Source: JANMOK01 sp031415055 (GTDB lineage: Bacteria; Pseudomonadota; Alphaproteobacteria; Rhodobacterales; Rhodobacteraceae). From it: a stretch of 64,000 bases of DNA. The notes under the pieces are model-generated. The model was given only the letters and a program-made list of their open reading frames with translations. It was not told where the DNA came from and made no database searches. This document shows, one piece after another, positions 17,757 to 25,605 of this stretch; position 1 is the stretch's first letter; each line of letters begins with the position of its first letter. The stretch covers positions 76,217 through 140,216 of the forward strand of contig JANOQZ010000016.1 of NCBI GenBank assembly GCA_031415055.1, in the 5' to 3' direction. The position numbers were made by a program, and so were the translations under genes.

Positions 17757-19046
17757 ATGACAATCGACCTCGCCAAGCGCGTCCACGACCATGCGTGGAA
17801 GATCGACCCGGTGGTGCGGTCGCTATTGGACACCGATTTCTACAAGCTGCTGATGGCGCAGATGGTGTTGAAACGGCACGCCGATGTGCAAGTTACATTT
17901 TCGATTATCAACCGCTCCCGCGAGGTGCCTCTGGCTGACTTGATCGAAGAGGGCGACCTTCGGGCACAACTCGACCATATCCGCACCTTGCGGTTGAGCC
18001 GCGGCGAAAGCACTTGGTTGCGCGGTAACACGTTTTACGGCAAACGGGCGATGTTCAGCCCCGAATTCATGGACTGGTTCGAGAATTTCCGCATGCCGGA
18101 GTATCAGCTTAAGCGCGTGGGCGACCAATACGAGTTGAGTTTCACCGGGCCGTGGGCCGAGGTGATGCTGTGGGAAGTGCCAGCATTGGCGGTGCTGATG
18201 GAACTGCGATCCCGTGCGGTTTTGCGAAAGATGGGCAAATTCGAACTGAAGGTGCTCTATGCCCGCGCGATGACACGCGTTTGGGAAAAGGTCGAGCGTT
18301 TGCGCGAACTGCCCGACCTGCGCATCGCCGATTTCGGCACGCGCCGACGGCATTCGTTCTTATGGCAAGATTGGTGCGTTGAGGCGATGATTGAGGGGTT
18401 GGGGACGCGCTTTACCGGCACCTCGAATTGCCTGCTTGCCATGCGCCACGAGGTCGAGGCGATTGGCACCAACGCGCATGAATTGCCGATGGTCTATGCG
18501 GCTTTGGCGCGGTCGGACGCTGAACTGGCGTTGGCGCCTTACGATGTGCTGCGCGACTGGCAGCAGGATTACGACAACAATCTGCGGGTGATCTTGCCGG
18601 ATACATTTGGCTCGAAATCATTTCTTGAACGGGCACCCGATTGGCTGGAAAGCTGGACCGGGATGCGGATCGACTCGGGCGATCCGGTTGAAGGCGCGGA
18701 AGCGGCGATTGTGTGGTGGGCGTCACGCGGGCAAGATCCGAAAACCAAGCGGATTATCTTCTCTGACGGATTGGACGTGCAGCAGATTGAGGCGCTTAAT
18801 ACCCGGTTTGGCGGCCAAGCGATTGTCAGTTTCGGCTGGGGCACGCTTTTGACCAATGATTTTCGTGGGGTCGACGATGGACTGGCCCCGTTCAGTTTGG
18901 TTTGCAAAGCTGTCAGCGCCAATGGGCGGGCTACTGTGAAATTGTCGGATAATGTCGGCAAGGCTTTGGGCCCGCGCGATGAAATTGCCCGCTATGCCCG
19001 CGTTTTTGCGCTGGAAAAGCAAAGCGTCGAACCGTTATTGGTGTAG
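17757..19046 (+). CDS. pncB: nicotinate phosphoribosyltransferase
   Basis: The 429-residue enzyme converts nicotinate and PRPP to nicotinate mononucleotide in NAD salvage. LLDTDFYKLLMAQMVLK near residue 23 and FGTRRRHSF (with the phosphorylatable His) are diagnostic. GTSNCLLA, RIDSGDP and SFGWGTLLTNDF form the phosphoribosyl-binding core. Length is normal. A palindromic repeat follows directly after the stop. Confidence 0.96.
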   Translation: MTIDLAKRVHDHAWKIDPVVRSLLDTDFYKLLMAQMVLKRHADVQVTFSIINRSREVPLADLIEEGDLRAQLDHIRTLRLSRGESTWLRGNTFYGKRAMFSPEFMDWFENFRMPEYQLKRVGDQYELSFTGPWAEVMLWEVPALAVLMELRSRAVLRKMGKFELKVLYARAMTRVWEKVERLRELPDLRIADFGTRRRHSFLWQDWCVEAMIEGLGTRFTGTSNCLLAMRHEVEAIGTNAHELPMVYAALARSDAELALAPYDVLRDWQQDYDNNLRVILPDTFGSKSFLERAPDWLESWTGMRIDSGDPVEGAEAAIVWWASRGQDPKTKRIIFSDGLDVQQIEALNTRFGGQAIVSFGWGTLLTNDFRGVDDGLAPFSLVCKAVSANGRATVKLSDNVGKALGPRDEIARYARVFALEKQSVEPLLV

Positions 19047-19049
19047 TGT

Positions 19050-19126
19050 CGTCATTGCGAACGAAGTGACGCAACCCAGAAACTTCGCCAATGGGTTGCT
19101 TCGTCGCCGTGCTCCTCGCAATGACG
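19050..19126. repeat. intergenic palindromic repeat
   Basis: An imperfect inverted repeat fills the pncB-dapE gap. The left arm at 19050-19077 begins CGTCATTGCGAACGAAG, and the right arm at 19093-19126 ends CTCCTCGCAATGACG. This is the widespread TCATTGCGAGG-type palindromic repeat seen between genes of many bacteria. It ends 13 bases before the dapE ATG and could form a long hairpin in the transcript. Confidence 0.75.
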
Positions 19127-19139
19127 GATGGAGAACCCA

Positions 19140-20279
19140 ATGATCGACCCCATCCAACTAACCGCTGACCTTGTGCGCTGCCCTTCGGTAACGCCGGAAG
19201 AAGGCGGGGCTTTGCAATTGCTGGACAAGCTCTTGTCAGCCAATGGTTTCCGCACCGTGCGGGTTGATCGCAACGGCATTTCCAACCTGTTCGCCCGCTG
19301 GGGCACTGGCAAGAACGGTCGCACTTTCGGGTTCAACGGCCATACCGATGTGGTACCCATCGGCAACCGGGCTGACTGGAGCCATGACCCGTTTGGCGCC
19401 GAAATCGTTGATGGAATTCTGTATGGTCGCGGTTCGGTAGACATGAAATCAGCTGTGGCAGCCTTTGCGGCGGCGGCGATTGACTTTGTCGCCGCGACAC
19501 CCCTCGACGGCTCCGTCGTTCTGGCAATCACCGGCGACGAAGAAGCCGCCGCCCAAGATGGAACCGTTGCTATACTTGACTGGATGAAATCCAACGCAGA
19601 ACGCATGGACCACTGTTTGGTAGGTGAACCGACCAGCCCCGACCACATGGGGCAAGCAATGAAAATTGGCCGCCGGGGATCATTGAGGGTGCATTTGACG
19701 GCGCAAGGCAGGGCCGGGCATTCGGCCTATCCTAATCGGGCTGCCAACCCTTTGCCAGTGATGGTGAAATTGTTGAACCGCTTGGCGACCCAGACAATGG
19801 ATAAAGGAACCGAGCATTTTGAGGCATCAACGCTGGCGATTACCACTGTGGATACCGGCAATACAGTTTCCAATGTCATTCCGGCGGCGTGCAAAGCGAC
19901 AATCAGTATCCGTTTTAACGATTCGCATACATCTGGGTCATTGAAGGAATGGGTTGACACGGAAGCGATGTCAGTCAGCGGAGGCACCGGTGTTACAATT
20001 GGATTGAAGTTTGCGGTTGTGGGCGATAGCTTTCTGACCGAACCCGGCGAGTTTTCCGCCTTGGTACGGGCCGCCGTTGCCGCTGAAACCGGCGTAACCC
20101 CCGAATATTCCACCACCGGCGGCACGTCAGATGCGCGGTTCGTCAAGGACTACTGCCCGGTCGTGGAATTCGGATTGGTTGGCCGGGGCATGCATCAGGT
20201 TGACGAAGGCGTGCCGATTGCCGATATTGTGAAACTAAAATCGATCTATTCCCGTATCTTGCACGATTACTTTTCCTGA
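19140..20279 (+). CDS. dapE: succinyl-diaminopimelate desuccinylase
   Basis: The 379-residue M20 metallopeptidase starts at ATG 19140, with GGAG at 19130-19133; the in-frame ATG at 19128 lies at the edge of the palindromic repeat and is less likely. Zinc-site landmarks are GFNGHTDVVP, YGRGSVDMKS, GDEEAAAQDG and the C-terminal VGRGMHQVDE. It acts after DapD in lysine and meso-DAP synthesis. The gene is followed closely by a membrane protein gene. Confidence 0.96.
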   Translation: MIDPIQLTADLVRCPSVTPEEGGALQLLDKLLSANGFRTVRVDRNGISNLFARWGTGKNGRTFGFNGHTDVVPIGNRADWSHDPFGAEIVDGILYGRGSVDMKSAVAAFAAAAIDFVAATPLDGSVVLAITGDEEAAAQDGTVAILDWMKSNAERMDHCLVGEPTSPDHMGQAMKIGRRGSLRVHLTAQGRAGHSAYPNRAANPLPVMVKLLNRLATQTMDKGTEHFEASTLAITTVDTGNTVSNVIPAACKATISIRFNDSHTSGSLKEWVDTEAMSVSGGTGVTIGLKFAVVGDSFLTEPGEFSALVRAAVAAETGVTPEYSTTGGTSDARFVKDYCPVVEFGLVGRGMHQVDEGVPIADIVKLKSIYSRILHDYFS

Positions 20280-20290
20280 AGGATTGCGCC

Positions 20291-20908
20291 ATGTCGAGCC
20301 GGATTCTTGTTGCCATCGTAGCCGGCGTCACGCTTGTGGCGCTTGGACTGCAATTCTCGGTCACGTTGGCACGAGACGGGGAATTTGGCCTGCTGGTGAC
20401 CATCGGCGATTTCTTGAGTTTCTTTACGATCCTCTCCAATATCGTGGTGTTGCTGGTTTCAGCCGCGACTGCAATTGACCGGCCAAAATTTCTTGCCCGG
20501 CCAAGCGCACAGGCCGCCGCCGCGCTGTACATTTTCGTCGTCATTCTGGTCTACCATTCTATCCTGCGCAGCCAATGGGACCCGCAGGGCGTGGTGCTGA
20601 TTGCGACAACCTTGCTGCATTATGTCGTGCCGATCCTGTATCTGTTCTGGTGGGTTGCTTTCGCGGATAAAACGCATTTGACCGCCTCTATGCCGGTGAA
20701 ATGGATAGCGTTTCCGGTCGCATACTTTGCTGTTTCACTGGTGCGCGGCGCGATTACCGGCTGGTATCCCTATTCTTTCCTCGACGTGACCGAGATCGGC
20801 TATGTGATCGCATTGCGCAACTCGGCAATGATCGCCATGCTGTTTTTGTTGGCGGGGTACGGGCTGGTGTATCTGGGCAGGTGGGGCACCCGCAACAGCC
20901 GCGCCTGA
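20291..20908 (+). CDS. Pr6Pr family membrane protein
   Basis: The 205-residue protein has about six transmembrane helices. FFTILSNIVVLL, YHSILRSQWDPQG and LHYVVPILYLFWW match the Pr6Pr (FAR-17a/AIG1-like) pattern. The function of bacterial members is unknown. It lies 11 bases after dapE and 15 bases before the aldolase gene, so it may be part of a longer transcript. Confidence 0.8.
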   Translation: MSSRILVAIVAGVTLVALGLQFSVTLARDGEFGLLVTIGDFLSFFTILSNIVVLLVSAATAIDRPKFLARPSAQAAAALYIFVVILVYHSILRSQWDPQGVVLIATTLLHYVVPILYLFWWVAFADKTHLTASMPVKWIAFPVAYFAVSLVRGAITGWYPYSFLDVTEIGYVIALRNSAMIAMLFLLAGYGLVYLGRWGTRNSRA

Positions 20909-20923
20909 CAAACGGGGGAACAA

Positions 20924-21652
20924 ATGAACTTTGTCAACGACCGGGCAGATCTCGCCGCTGCCCTGCGTTGGGCCGTGCGGTACAACTGGCACGAGGCGGT
21001 GGCCAATCATTTCTCACTGGCGGTCAATGACAACGGAACCCGGTTCCTGATGAACCCCAATTCGCGCCATTTTTCACGGGTTAAAGCCTCGGATTTGCTG
21101 CTGCTCGATGCCAATGACCCCGATGTTCTGACCGGCCCTGATGCACCGGAGCCGACGGCTTGGGGCCTGCACGGGGCCATTCACCGTAACGTGCCGTTCG
21201 CCCGCTGTGCCCTGCATATCCATTCGAAATATTCTACAGTGTTGGCCTCGTTGAAGGATTCGATTCTGCCACCAATCGACCAGAATTCCGCGATGTTTTA
21301 CAACCGGATTGTGGTGGACGAATCTTACGGCGGCTTGGCGTTCGAGGATGAAGGCGAACGGATTTCCGCCTTGTTCACCGAACCGCTGAAAAAGGTCATG
21401 GTGATGGGCAATCACGGGGTGATGGTAGTGGGGGCCTCGGTCGCCGAAGCGTTCAACACCCTTTATTACTTTGAACGCGCTGCTGAAACCTATGTGCTGG
21501 CACTGGCCACTGGCAAACCGTTGCGGGTGTTGACCCACAATATCGCCATGAAAACGGCGGATGAGATGAACACGGTGACCGAGGCTGTCGACAATCACCT
21601 GAAAGAGCTGCGGCTGATTTTGGACGAAGAAGGTTCCAACTATGCCGCCTAA
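20924..21652 (+). CDS. class II aldolase/adducin family protein
   Basis: The 242-residue protein has GGGG nine bases before ATG 20924. Zn-binding His candidates lie in LHIHSKYST and GNHGVMVVG, and FSLAVNDNGTRFLMNP near the start matches the phosphate-binding loop region. Such proteins act on sugar phosphates or, in longer fusions, sit in the cytoskeleton; the bacterial substrate here is unknown. Confidence 0.85.
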   Translation: MNFVNDRADLAAALRWAVRYNWHEAVANHFSLAVNDNGTRFLMNPNSRHFSRVKASDLLLLDANDPDVLTGPDAPEPTAWGLHGAIHRNVPFARCALHIHSKYSTVLASLKDSILPPIDQNSAMFYNRIVVDESYGGLAFEDEGERISALFTEPLKKVMVMGNHGVMVVGASVAEAFNTLYYFERAAETYVLALATGKPLRVLTHNIAMKTADEMNTVTEAVDNHLKELRLILDEEGSNYAA

Positions 21653-21661
21653 GCTTTAGGC

Positions 21662-22276
21662 ATGCAGCATCTGGTTATTTTGGTGAAAGAACCGCATCCG
21701 GGCAGGGTGAAAACCCGTTTGGGCCGTGGCATTGGTATGGCGGCTGCAGCGTGGTGGTTTCGCCATCAGGTAGCACGGTTGTTGCGCGACGTCGGGCATG
21801 ACCCGCGTTGGGTTACGTGCCTTGCGGTAACGCCGGATATAGCTGTTATGAACAACCGAGTCTGGCCCGCACACGTGCCGCGCTGGCCGCAAGGGAACGG
21901 CAATCTGGGTGATCGGATGGGGCGGATTTTCCGCGATTTTCCATATGGCAAAATGGTGATCATCGGGGCCGATGTGCCGGGCGTTACGGCGGGCTTGATT
22001 TCCGACGCCTTTGCGGCTTTGGGCTCAAATGACGCCGTTCTGGGGCCATCCGGCGACGGCGGTTATTGGTTGGTTGGTTTGCGACGCGGCTCGCGGCCAA
22101 TGCCAAAGCAGCCGTTCCAAGGCGTCAGATGGTCAAGTGAACACGCTTTGGCCGATACGAAACGCTCATTTGGAACGTTCCAAATTGCACATGTCGCAGC
22201 GCTGGACGACGTGGATACCGCCGCCGATTTGGCGCGAATTACGCGGCTTGCACGGCACGGACCGTCATCACCTTGA
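21662..22276 (+). CDS. DUF2064/TIGR04282-type glycosyltransferase
   Basis: The 204-residue protein has VKEPHPGRVKTRLGRGIG near the N-terminus and IIGADVPGVTAGLISDAF followed by LGPSGDGGYWLVGL. These motifs define the TIGR04282 family, nucleotidyltransferase-fold enzymes linked in some organisms to arsenosugar synthesis. No arsenic genes are visible here, so that specific role is unsupported. Its 3' end overlaps the convergent coxM-like gene by 38 bases. Confidence 0.82.
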   Translation: MQHLVILVKEPHPGRVKTRLGRGIGMAAAAWWFRHQVARLLRDVGHDPRWVTCLAVTPDIAVMNNRVWPAHVPRWPQGNGNLGDRMGRIFRDFPYGKMVIIGADVPGVTAGLISDAFAALGSNDAVLGPSGDGGYWLVGLRRGSRPMPKQPFQGVRWSSEHALADTKRSFGTFQIAHVAALDDVDTAADLARITRLARHGPSSP

Positions 22277-23021
22277 CCAAATGCGCCCGATATTCCGGCG
22301 TGCCATGAATATCGCCGATGATGCCTTCGGCTGGCATTTCCAGCTTGGCAAGCGCGTCGGCGCTGAATGATTTTGTCAGCGCCTTTTCCGCTTCTTCCCA
22401 GCGGTAAACGCCGTTTTCCGACGCGCCGGTTACCGCAACGCGCACCCCGTCGGCATATTTTGCCACGAAAACGCCAACCAAGGCAAAACGCGACGCCGGT
22501 TGAACAAACTTTTGGTAATTGGCCTTTTCGGGAACTTCAAACGTGACGGCAGTGATGATTTCGCCGTCGTTCAAAGCAGTCGTAAACATGCCTTGGAAAT
22601 AATCATCCGCCGCAATTTCGCGGCTGTTGGTTTTGATGGAGGCTTTGGAAGCCAAAACTGCGGCTGGATAACAGGCGGAAGGGTCGTTGTTCGCCAACGA
22701 CCCGCCAATCGTGCCGCGATTGCGTACAGCCGGGTCGCCGATATGGCCGGCCAATGCGGCAAGCGCCGGATAGGCCTTTGCCTTCGCAGCGACCTCCGCA
22801 TGGGTCGTGGCTCCGGCGATGGTCATCGATTTACCTTGAACATTGACGCCAATCATCTCGGCTATGCCTGTCAGGCTAACCAGTTTGGAAGGGCTCGCCA
22901 GCCGCTGTTTCATGGTTGGCAACAAAGTCTGCCCGCCACCCAATACTTTGGCGTCTTCATCACCCAAAGCAGCAACCGCTTCGGCGATTGACCGGGCTTT
23001 CACGAATTCGAATTCATACAT
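22239..23021 (-). CDS. FAD-binding medium subunit of CO/xanthine dehydrogenase family
   Basis: The 260-residue protein matches the CoxM/XdhB FAD subunit: FEFVKARSIAEAVAALG at the N-terminus, VLGGGQTLLPTMKQRL (FAD loop) and RNRGTIGGSLANNDPSACYP (second FAD loop). This subunit passes electrons from the 2Fe-2S subunit to FAD. It follows the small subunit by 14 bases. No molybdenum-binding large subunit gene is adjacent, so the complex as encoded here is incomplete. Confidence 0.87.
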   Translation of the reverse strand: MYEFEFVKARSIAEAVAALGDEDAKVLGGGQTLLPTMKQRLASPSKLVSLTGIAEMIGVNVQGKSMTIAGATTHAEVAAKAKAYPALAALAGHIGDPAVRNRGTIGGSLANNDPSACYPAAVLASKASIKTNSREIAADDYFQGMFTTALNDGEIITAVTFEVPEKANYQKFVQPASRFALVGVFVAKYADGVRVAVTGASENGVYRWEEAEKALTKSFSADALAKLEMPAEGIIGDIHGTPEYRAHLVKVMTVRAVQAA

Positions 23022-23035
23022 GGCGAATATTCCGC

Positions 23036-23503
23036 TTATGCAAGTTGCGCTGCAGCAGCTTGAATGGATTTGACAATGTTATGATAACCCGTGCAGCGGC
23101 AGATATTACCCTCAAGATACGTGCGAATTTCGTCCTCGCTGGGCGATTTGTTTGCCTTCAACAAATCCGCTGCCGACATCACCATGCCCGGCGTGCAAAA
23201 ACCGCATTGCAGACCGTGATGGTCGTGGAACGCTTGCTGGATGACACCCAGCGATCCGTCGGCGTTGGCCATGCCCTCTATCGTCTTCACTGCGGCACCC
23301 TGCGCTTCAATCGCCAGCATCGTGCAGGATTTCACCGCCTTGTCGTCGACATGAACCAAACAAGCTCCGCATTGCGAGGTGTCGCAGCCGATATGGGTGC
23401 CGGTCAATCGCAGGTTCTCGCGCAGGAATGTCGACAGCAGCATGCGCGCCTCGACATTGGCAGAAACGGCGTTGCCATTCACTTTCATCGATAGCTTGTG
23501 CAT
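23036..23503 (-). CDS. 2Fe-2S small subunit of CO/xanthine dehydrogenase family
   Basis: From ATG 23503 the 155-residue protein has two 2Fe-2S motifs: the plant-ferredoxin type CDTSQCGAC...C near residue 40 and CGFCTPG...CRCTGY in the C-terminal half, as in CoxS. It should transfer electrons between the Mo centre and the FAD subunit. The upstream 170-base gap is divergent to the epimerase gene and probably holds both promoters. The large subunit may be encoded elsewhere. Confidence 0.88.
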   Translation of the reverse strand: MHKLSMKVNGNAVSANVEARMLLSTFLRENLRLTGTHIGCDTSQCGACLVHVDDKAVKSCTMLAIEAQGAAVKTIEGMANADGSLGVIQQAFHDHHGLQCGFCTPGMVMSAADLLKANKSPSEDEIRTYLEGNICRCTGYHNIVKSIQAAAAQLA

Positions 23504-23673
23504 GATTTTCACCCTGAAGTCTTGGCCCGACCGACTCCCGAATCCGGTGCGGTGGTAGTTGGCTGCACTTTGGCTGCATTTCGAGCCATGGAAAAGCGAA
23601 TTCTCGAAATTTCTCCGCAGCGTCGGTTGCTGATCGCCGCCAAGCGGCATATCCCTTTCAAGGGGAGCGCGGC

Positions 23674-24072
23674 ATGATTGGCAGATTGAACCATGTAGCA
23701 ATTGCGGTGGCTGATTTATCGGCGGCAATTGCAACGTACCGAGATATGTTGGGGGCTAAGGTTGGCCCGGTTCAAATATTGCCCGAGCACGGCGTGTCGA
23801 TCGCATTTGTGACCCTGCCCAACACCAAGATTGAACTGATGTCGCCTTTGGATCTGACCTCGCCAATTTCCGGGTTTCTGGCCAAAAACCCCAGTGGCGG
23901 CGTGCACCATATTTGCTACGAGGTGGACGACATTCACGCCGCCCGCCACCGACTGGTTGCTTGTGGCGCGCGCGTTCTGGGCAGCGTAAAAACCGGTGCG
24001 CACGGCAAACCGGTGCTGTTTTTGCACCCAAAAGATTTTCACGGAACCTTGATCGAATTGGAGCAAGCATGA
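23674..24072 (+). CDS. mce: methylmalonyl-CoA epimerase (VOC fold)
   Basis: The 132-residue protein has LNHVAIAVADLSAAIATY with the first metal His, TKIELMSP with a Glu ligand, GVHHICYEVDD with the second His, and HGTLIELEQ at the end. This is the pattern of methylmalonyl-CoA epimerase, which interconverts the R and S forms in propionyl-CoA breakdown. Length is normal. Its stop overlaps the ATG of the DUF1467 gene, a pairing often seen in Rhodobacteraceae. Confidence 0.88.
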   Translation: MIGRLNHVAIAVADLSAAIATYRDMLGAKVGPVQILPEHGVSIAFVTLPNTKIELMSPLDLTSPISGFLAKNPSGGVHHICYEVDDIHAARHRLVACGARVLGSVKTGAHGKPVLFLHPKDFHGTLIELEQA

Positions 24073-24341
24073 CTATTCCCGCCGCCGTCGTGTTGTTTTG
24101 TGTGATCTGGTTCATGGTGCTTTTCGTGGTGTTGCCGCTGCGGATGAAAAGTCAGGATGAGGCCGGATCGGTGGTTCCCGGAACGCCCTCATCGGCCCCG
24201 GCGGACCCGAAAATGAAGAAGAAAGTGCTGTGGGTCACCATAGTGACCTTGATCCTGTGGGTGCCGCTGGTTTGGGTTATTTCTTCGGGCGTCATCAGCA
24301 TGCACGACATCGATTTTTTCGGAAGGATGGGCAGAACTTAA
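24069..24341 (+). CDS. DUF1467 family membrane protein
   Basis: The 90-residue protein starts inside the mce stop. It has two hydrophobic helices (residues 4-24 and 53-74) joined by a Pro/Ser/Ala-rich cytoplasmic loop with KSQDEAGSVVPGTP. These match DUF1467, a short two-helix membrane family of unknown function characteristically placed after mce in alphaproteobacteria. Confidence 0.82.
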   Translation: MTIPAAVVLFCVIWFMVLFVVLPLRMKSQDEAGSVVPGTPSSAPADPKMKKKVLWVTIVTLILWVPLVWVISSGVISMHDIDFFGRMGRT

Positions 24342-24350
24342 GGGGGATAA

Positions 24351-24935
24351 ATGATGGGTAATTTTGACGTTGCCAACCGACGCGATTTTATGGCGTTTGC
24401 CGGATTGGGGCTTTTGGCTGGCTGTGATCGGCAGTGGATCGGCCAGTCGGAACTGGTCCAAGACCAGTTTCTTGACGGCGTGCCGAACCTGCATAAGGTC
24501 GCGCATAATCTTTACCGCTCGGGGCAACCGACCGCAGATGGTTTCGGCCAACTCGAAAGCAAGCTGGGCATCAAGCATGTCATCAGCTTCTTGCCTTCGG
24601 TAAACGACGAAAGTTTGAGCCCAAACACGGCGATCAAGTTCCGCCGTGTGCCGATGAACACATGGAATATCGTGCCAAAAGACACCATAACCGCCCTCAA
24701 AATGATCGATTCAGGCATGTCTAATGGCCCGGCTCTGATCCACTGTCAGCACGGTTCCGACCGAACCGGAATGATGGTCGCCTTGTATCGCATCGCCTTT
24801 GAAGGTTGGAGCAAAGATCGCGCCAGCGACGAGATGCAGCACGGCGGATTTGGCTTTCACAACGTCTGGACCAATATTGTGGAGTATGTTGAAGGGGTTG
24901 ATCCGGAGGTGCTGCGGCGGGAGGTCGGCGTATAA
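24351..24935 (+). CDS. exported tyrosine-phosphatase-like lipoprotein
   Basis: The protein (194 residues from the first of two consecutive ATGs; the second, at 24354, has better spacing from GGGGG) begins NRRDFMAFAGLGLLAGC. This combines a twin-arginine motif with the lipobox LAGC, so it is probably a Tat-exported lipoprotein. The catalytic loop HCQHGSDRTG is the C-x5-R motif of dual-specificity or tyrosine phosphatases, about residue 130, and the earlier RSGQPTADGF fits the same group. The target is unknown. Confidence 0.82.
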   Translation: MMGNFDVANRRDFMAFAGLGLLAGCDRQWIGQSELVQDQFLDGVPNLHKVAHNLYRSGQPTADGFGQLESKLGIKHVISFLPSVNDESLSPNTAIKFRRVPMNTWNIVPKDTITALKMIDSGMSNGPALIHCQHGSDRTGMMVALYRIAFEGWSKDRASDEMQHGGFGFHNVWTNIVEYVEGVDPEVLRREVGV

Positions 24936-25167
24936 TCACAGGAAATTTGAGCCATTTAATGCATATATCTCGCCAATTGCTGGATTTTCGACGAACGGGC
25001 CGGTTCGTTAGGGAACTTGAAATATTTGTGCGCGTATGTATATTGGACAAAGAACAAAAATTGAGGTGAGAACGGCCTCCTCATGCGCCAGTTTGCGAAA
25101 TGTGATCTGGCAAAGTAGTCGAGAAATCGGTGAAGAGATCCGGGACTGGGCATCCGGCAATTGAGTT

Positions 25168-25202
25168 AAAAAAAAGGGGGCGCTTGCCCCCTTAATTTTT
25201 TA
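25168..25202. terminator. bidirectional rho-independent terminator
   Basis: GGGGG (25176-25180) and CCCCC (25187-25191) flank a CGCTTG loop, with an A-run before and a T-rich run after. It can end transcription from either side. The stop codon of the minus-strand PBECR-like gene falls inside it, and the phosphatase gene ends about 230 bases upstream. Confidence 0.85.
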
Positions 25203-25605
25203 CAATGTGCAAGAATCCTTTTTCTTTTCGATTGGTAATTTTCATTGCTGATACGGGATAGAAACTTACGACATGATAATGGCCGTGCTGGTCACGTCGT
25301 ATTGAGAGGGCGATCAATGCAAACTGGGCGAGACCTTTTGGTTTTCCGATGATCTCGATTTTTCCTTGGTTTTTGAAATCATCGCCGACATAGAGCGGGT
25401 TTCGGATAATACTTGCTAGGTGTGGAAGCAGTATGTCGTATTCATTTGGGTGTCGCTTCTGCGCGTGTTTCTGTGTCGCGCCCGTCACGACGACGCTGCC
25501 TTCTTCCAATTCCAAACCCAGCACCTTGTTCAGGATATTTACCGGTAGCGGACCCAGAATGATGTCTGACTTTTTGCGGAAGTATTGTTCCGACCGTTTC
25601 GGCAT
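25192..25605 (-). CDS. PBECR3-like predicted RNase/toxin domain protein
   Basis: The 137-residue protein starts at ATG 25605 with AGGA six to seven bases upstream, and its stop lies in a strong terminator, so it looks like a real gene. The C-terminal two-thirds (HAQKRHPNEYDILL, IIRNPLYVG, KIEIIGKP, ending with HVVSFYPVSAMKITNRKEKGF) follows the layout of the phage 'Barnase-EndoU-ColicinE5/D-RelE'-like nuclease families (PBECR3 is the nearest I recall). Such domains are proposed RNases, often toxins. There is no visible antitoxin partner. It overlaps the dnaE2 3' end in another frame. The family call comes from pattern recall, not a search. Confidence 0.6.
   Translation of the reverse strand: MPKRSEQYFRKKSDIILGPLPVNILNKVLGLELEEGSVVVTGATQKHAQKRHPNEYDILLPHLASIIRNPLYVGDDFKNQGKIEIIGKPKGLAQFALIALSIRRDQHGHYHVVSFYPVSAMKITNRKEKGFLHIVKN

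Noticed and set aside
24960..25155. Short reading frames on both strands of the AT-rich gap before the terminator.
   Set aside because: Frames are short, lack good starts, and encode no recognisable protein; listed only as an unplaced segment.
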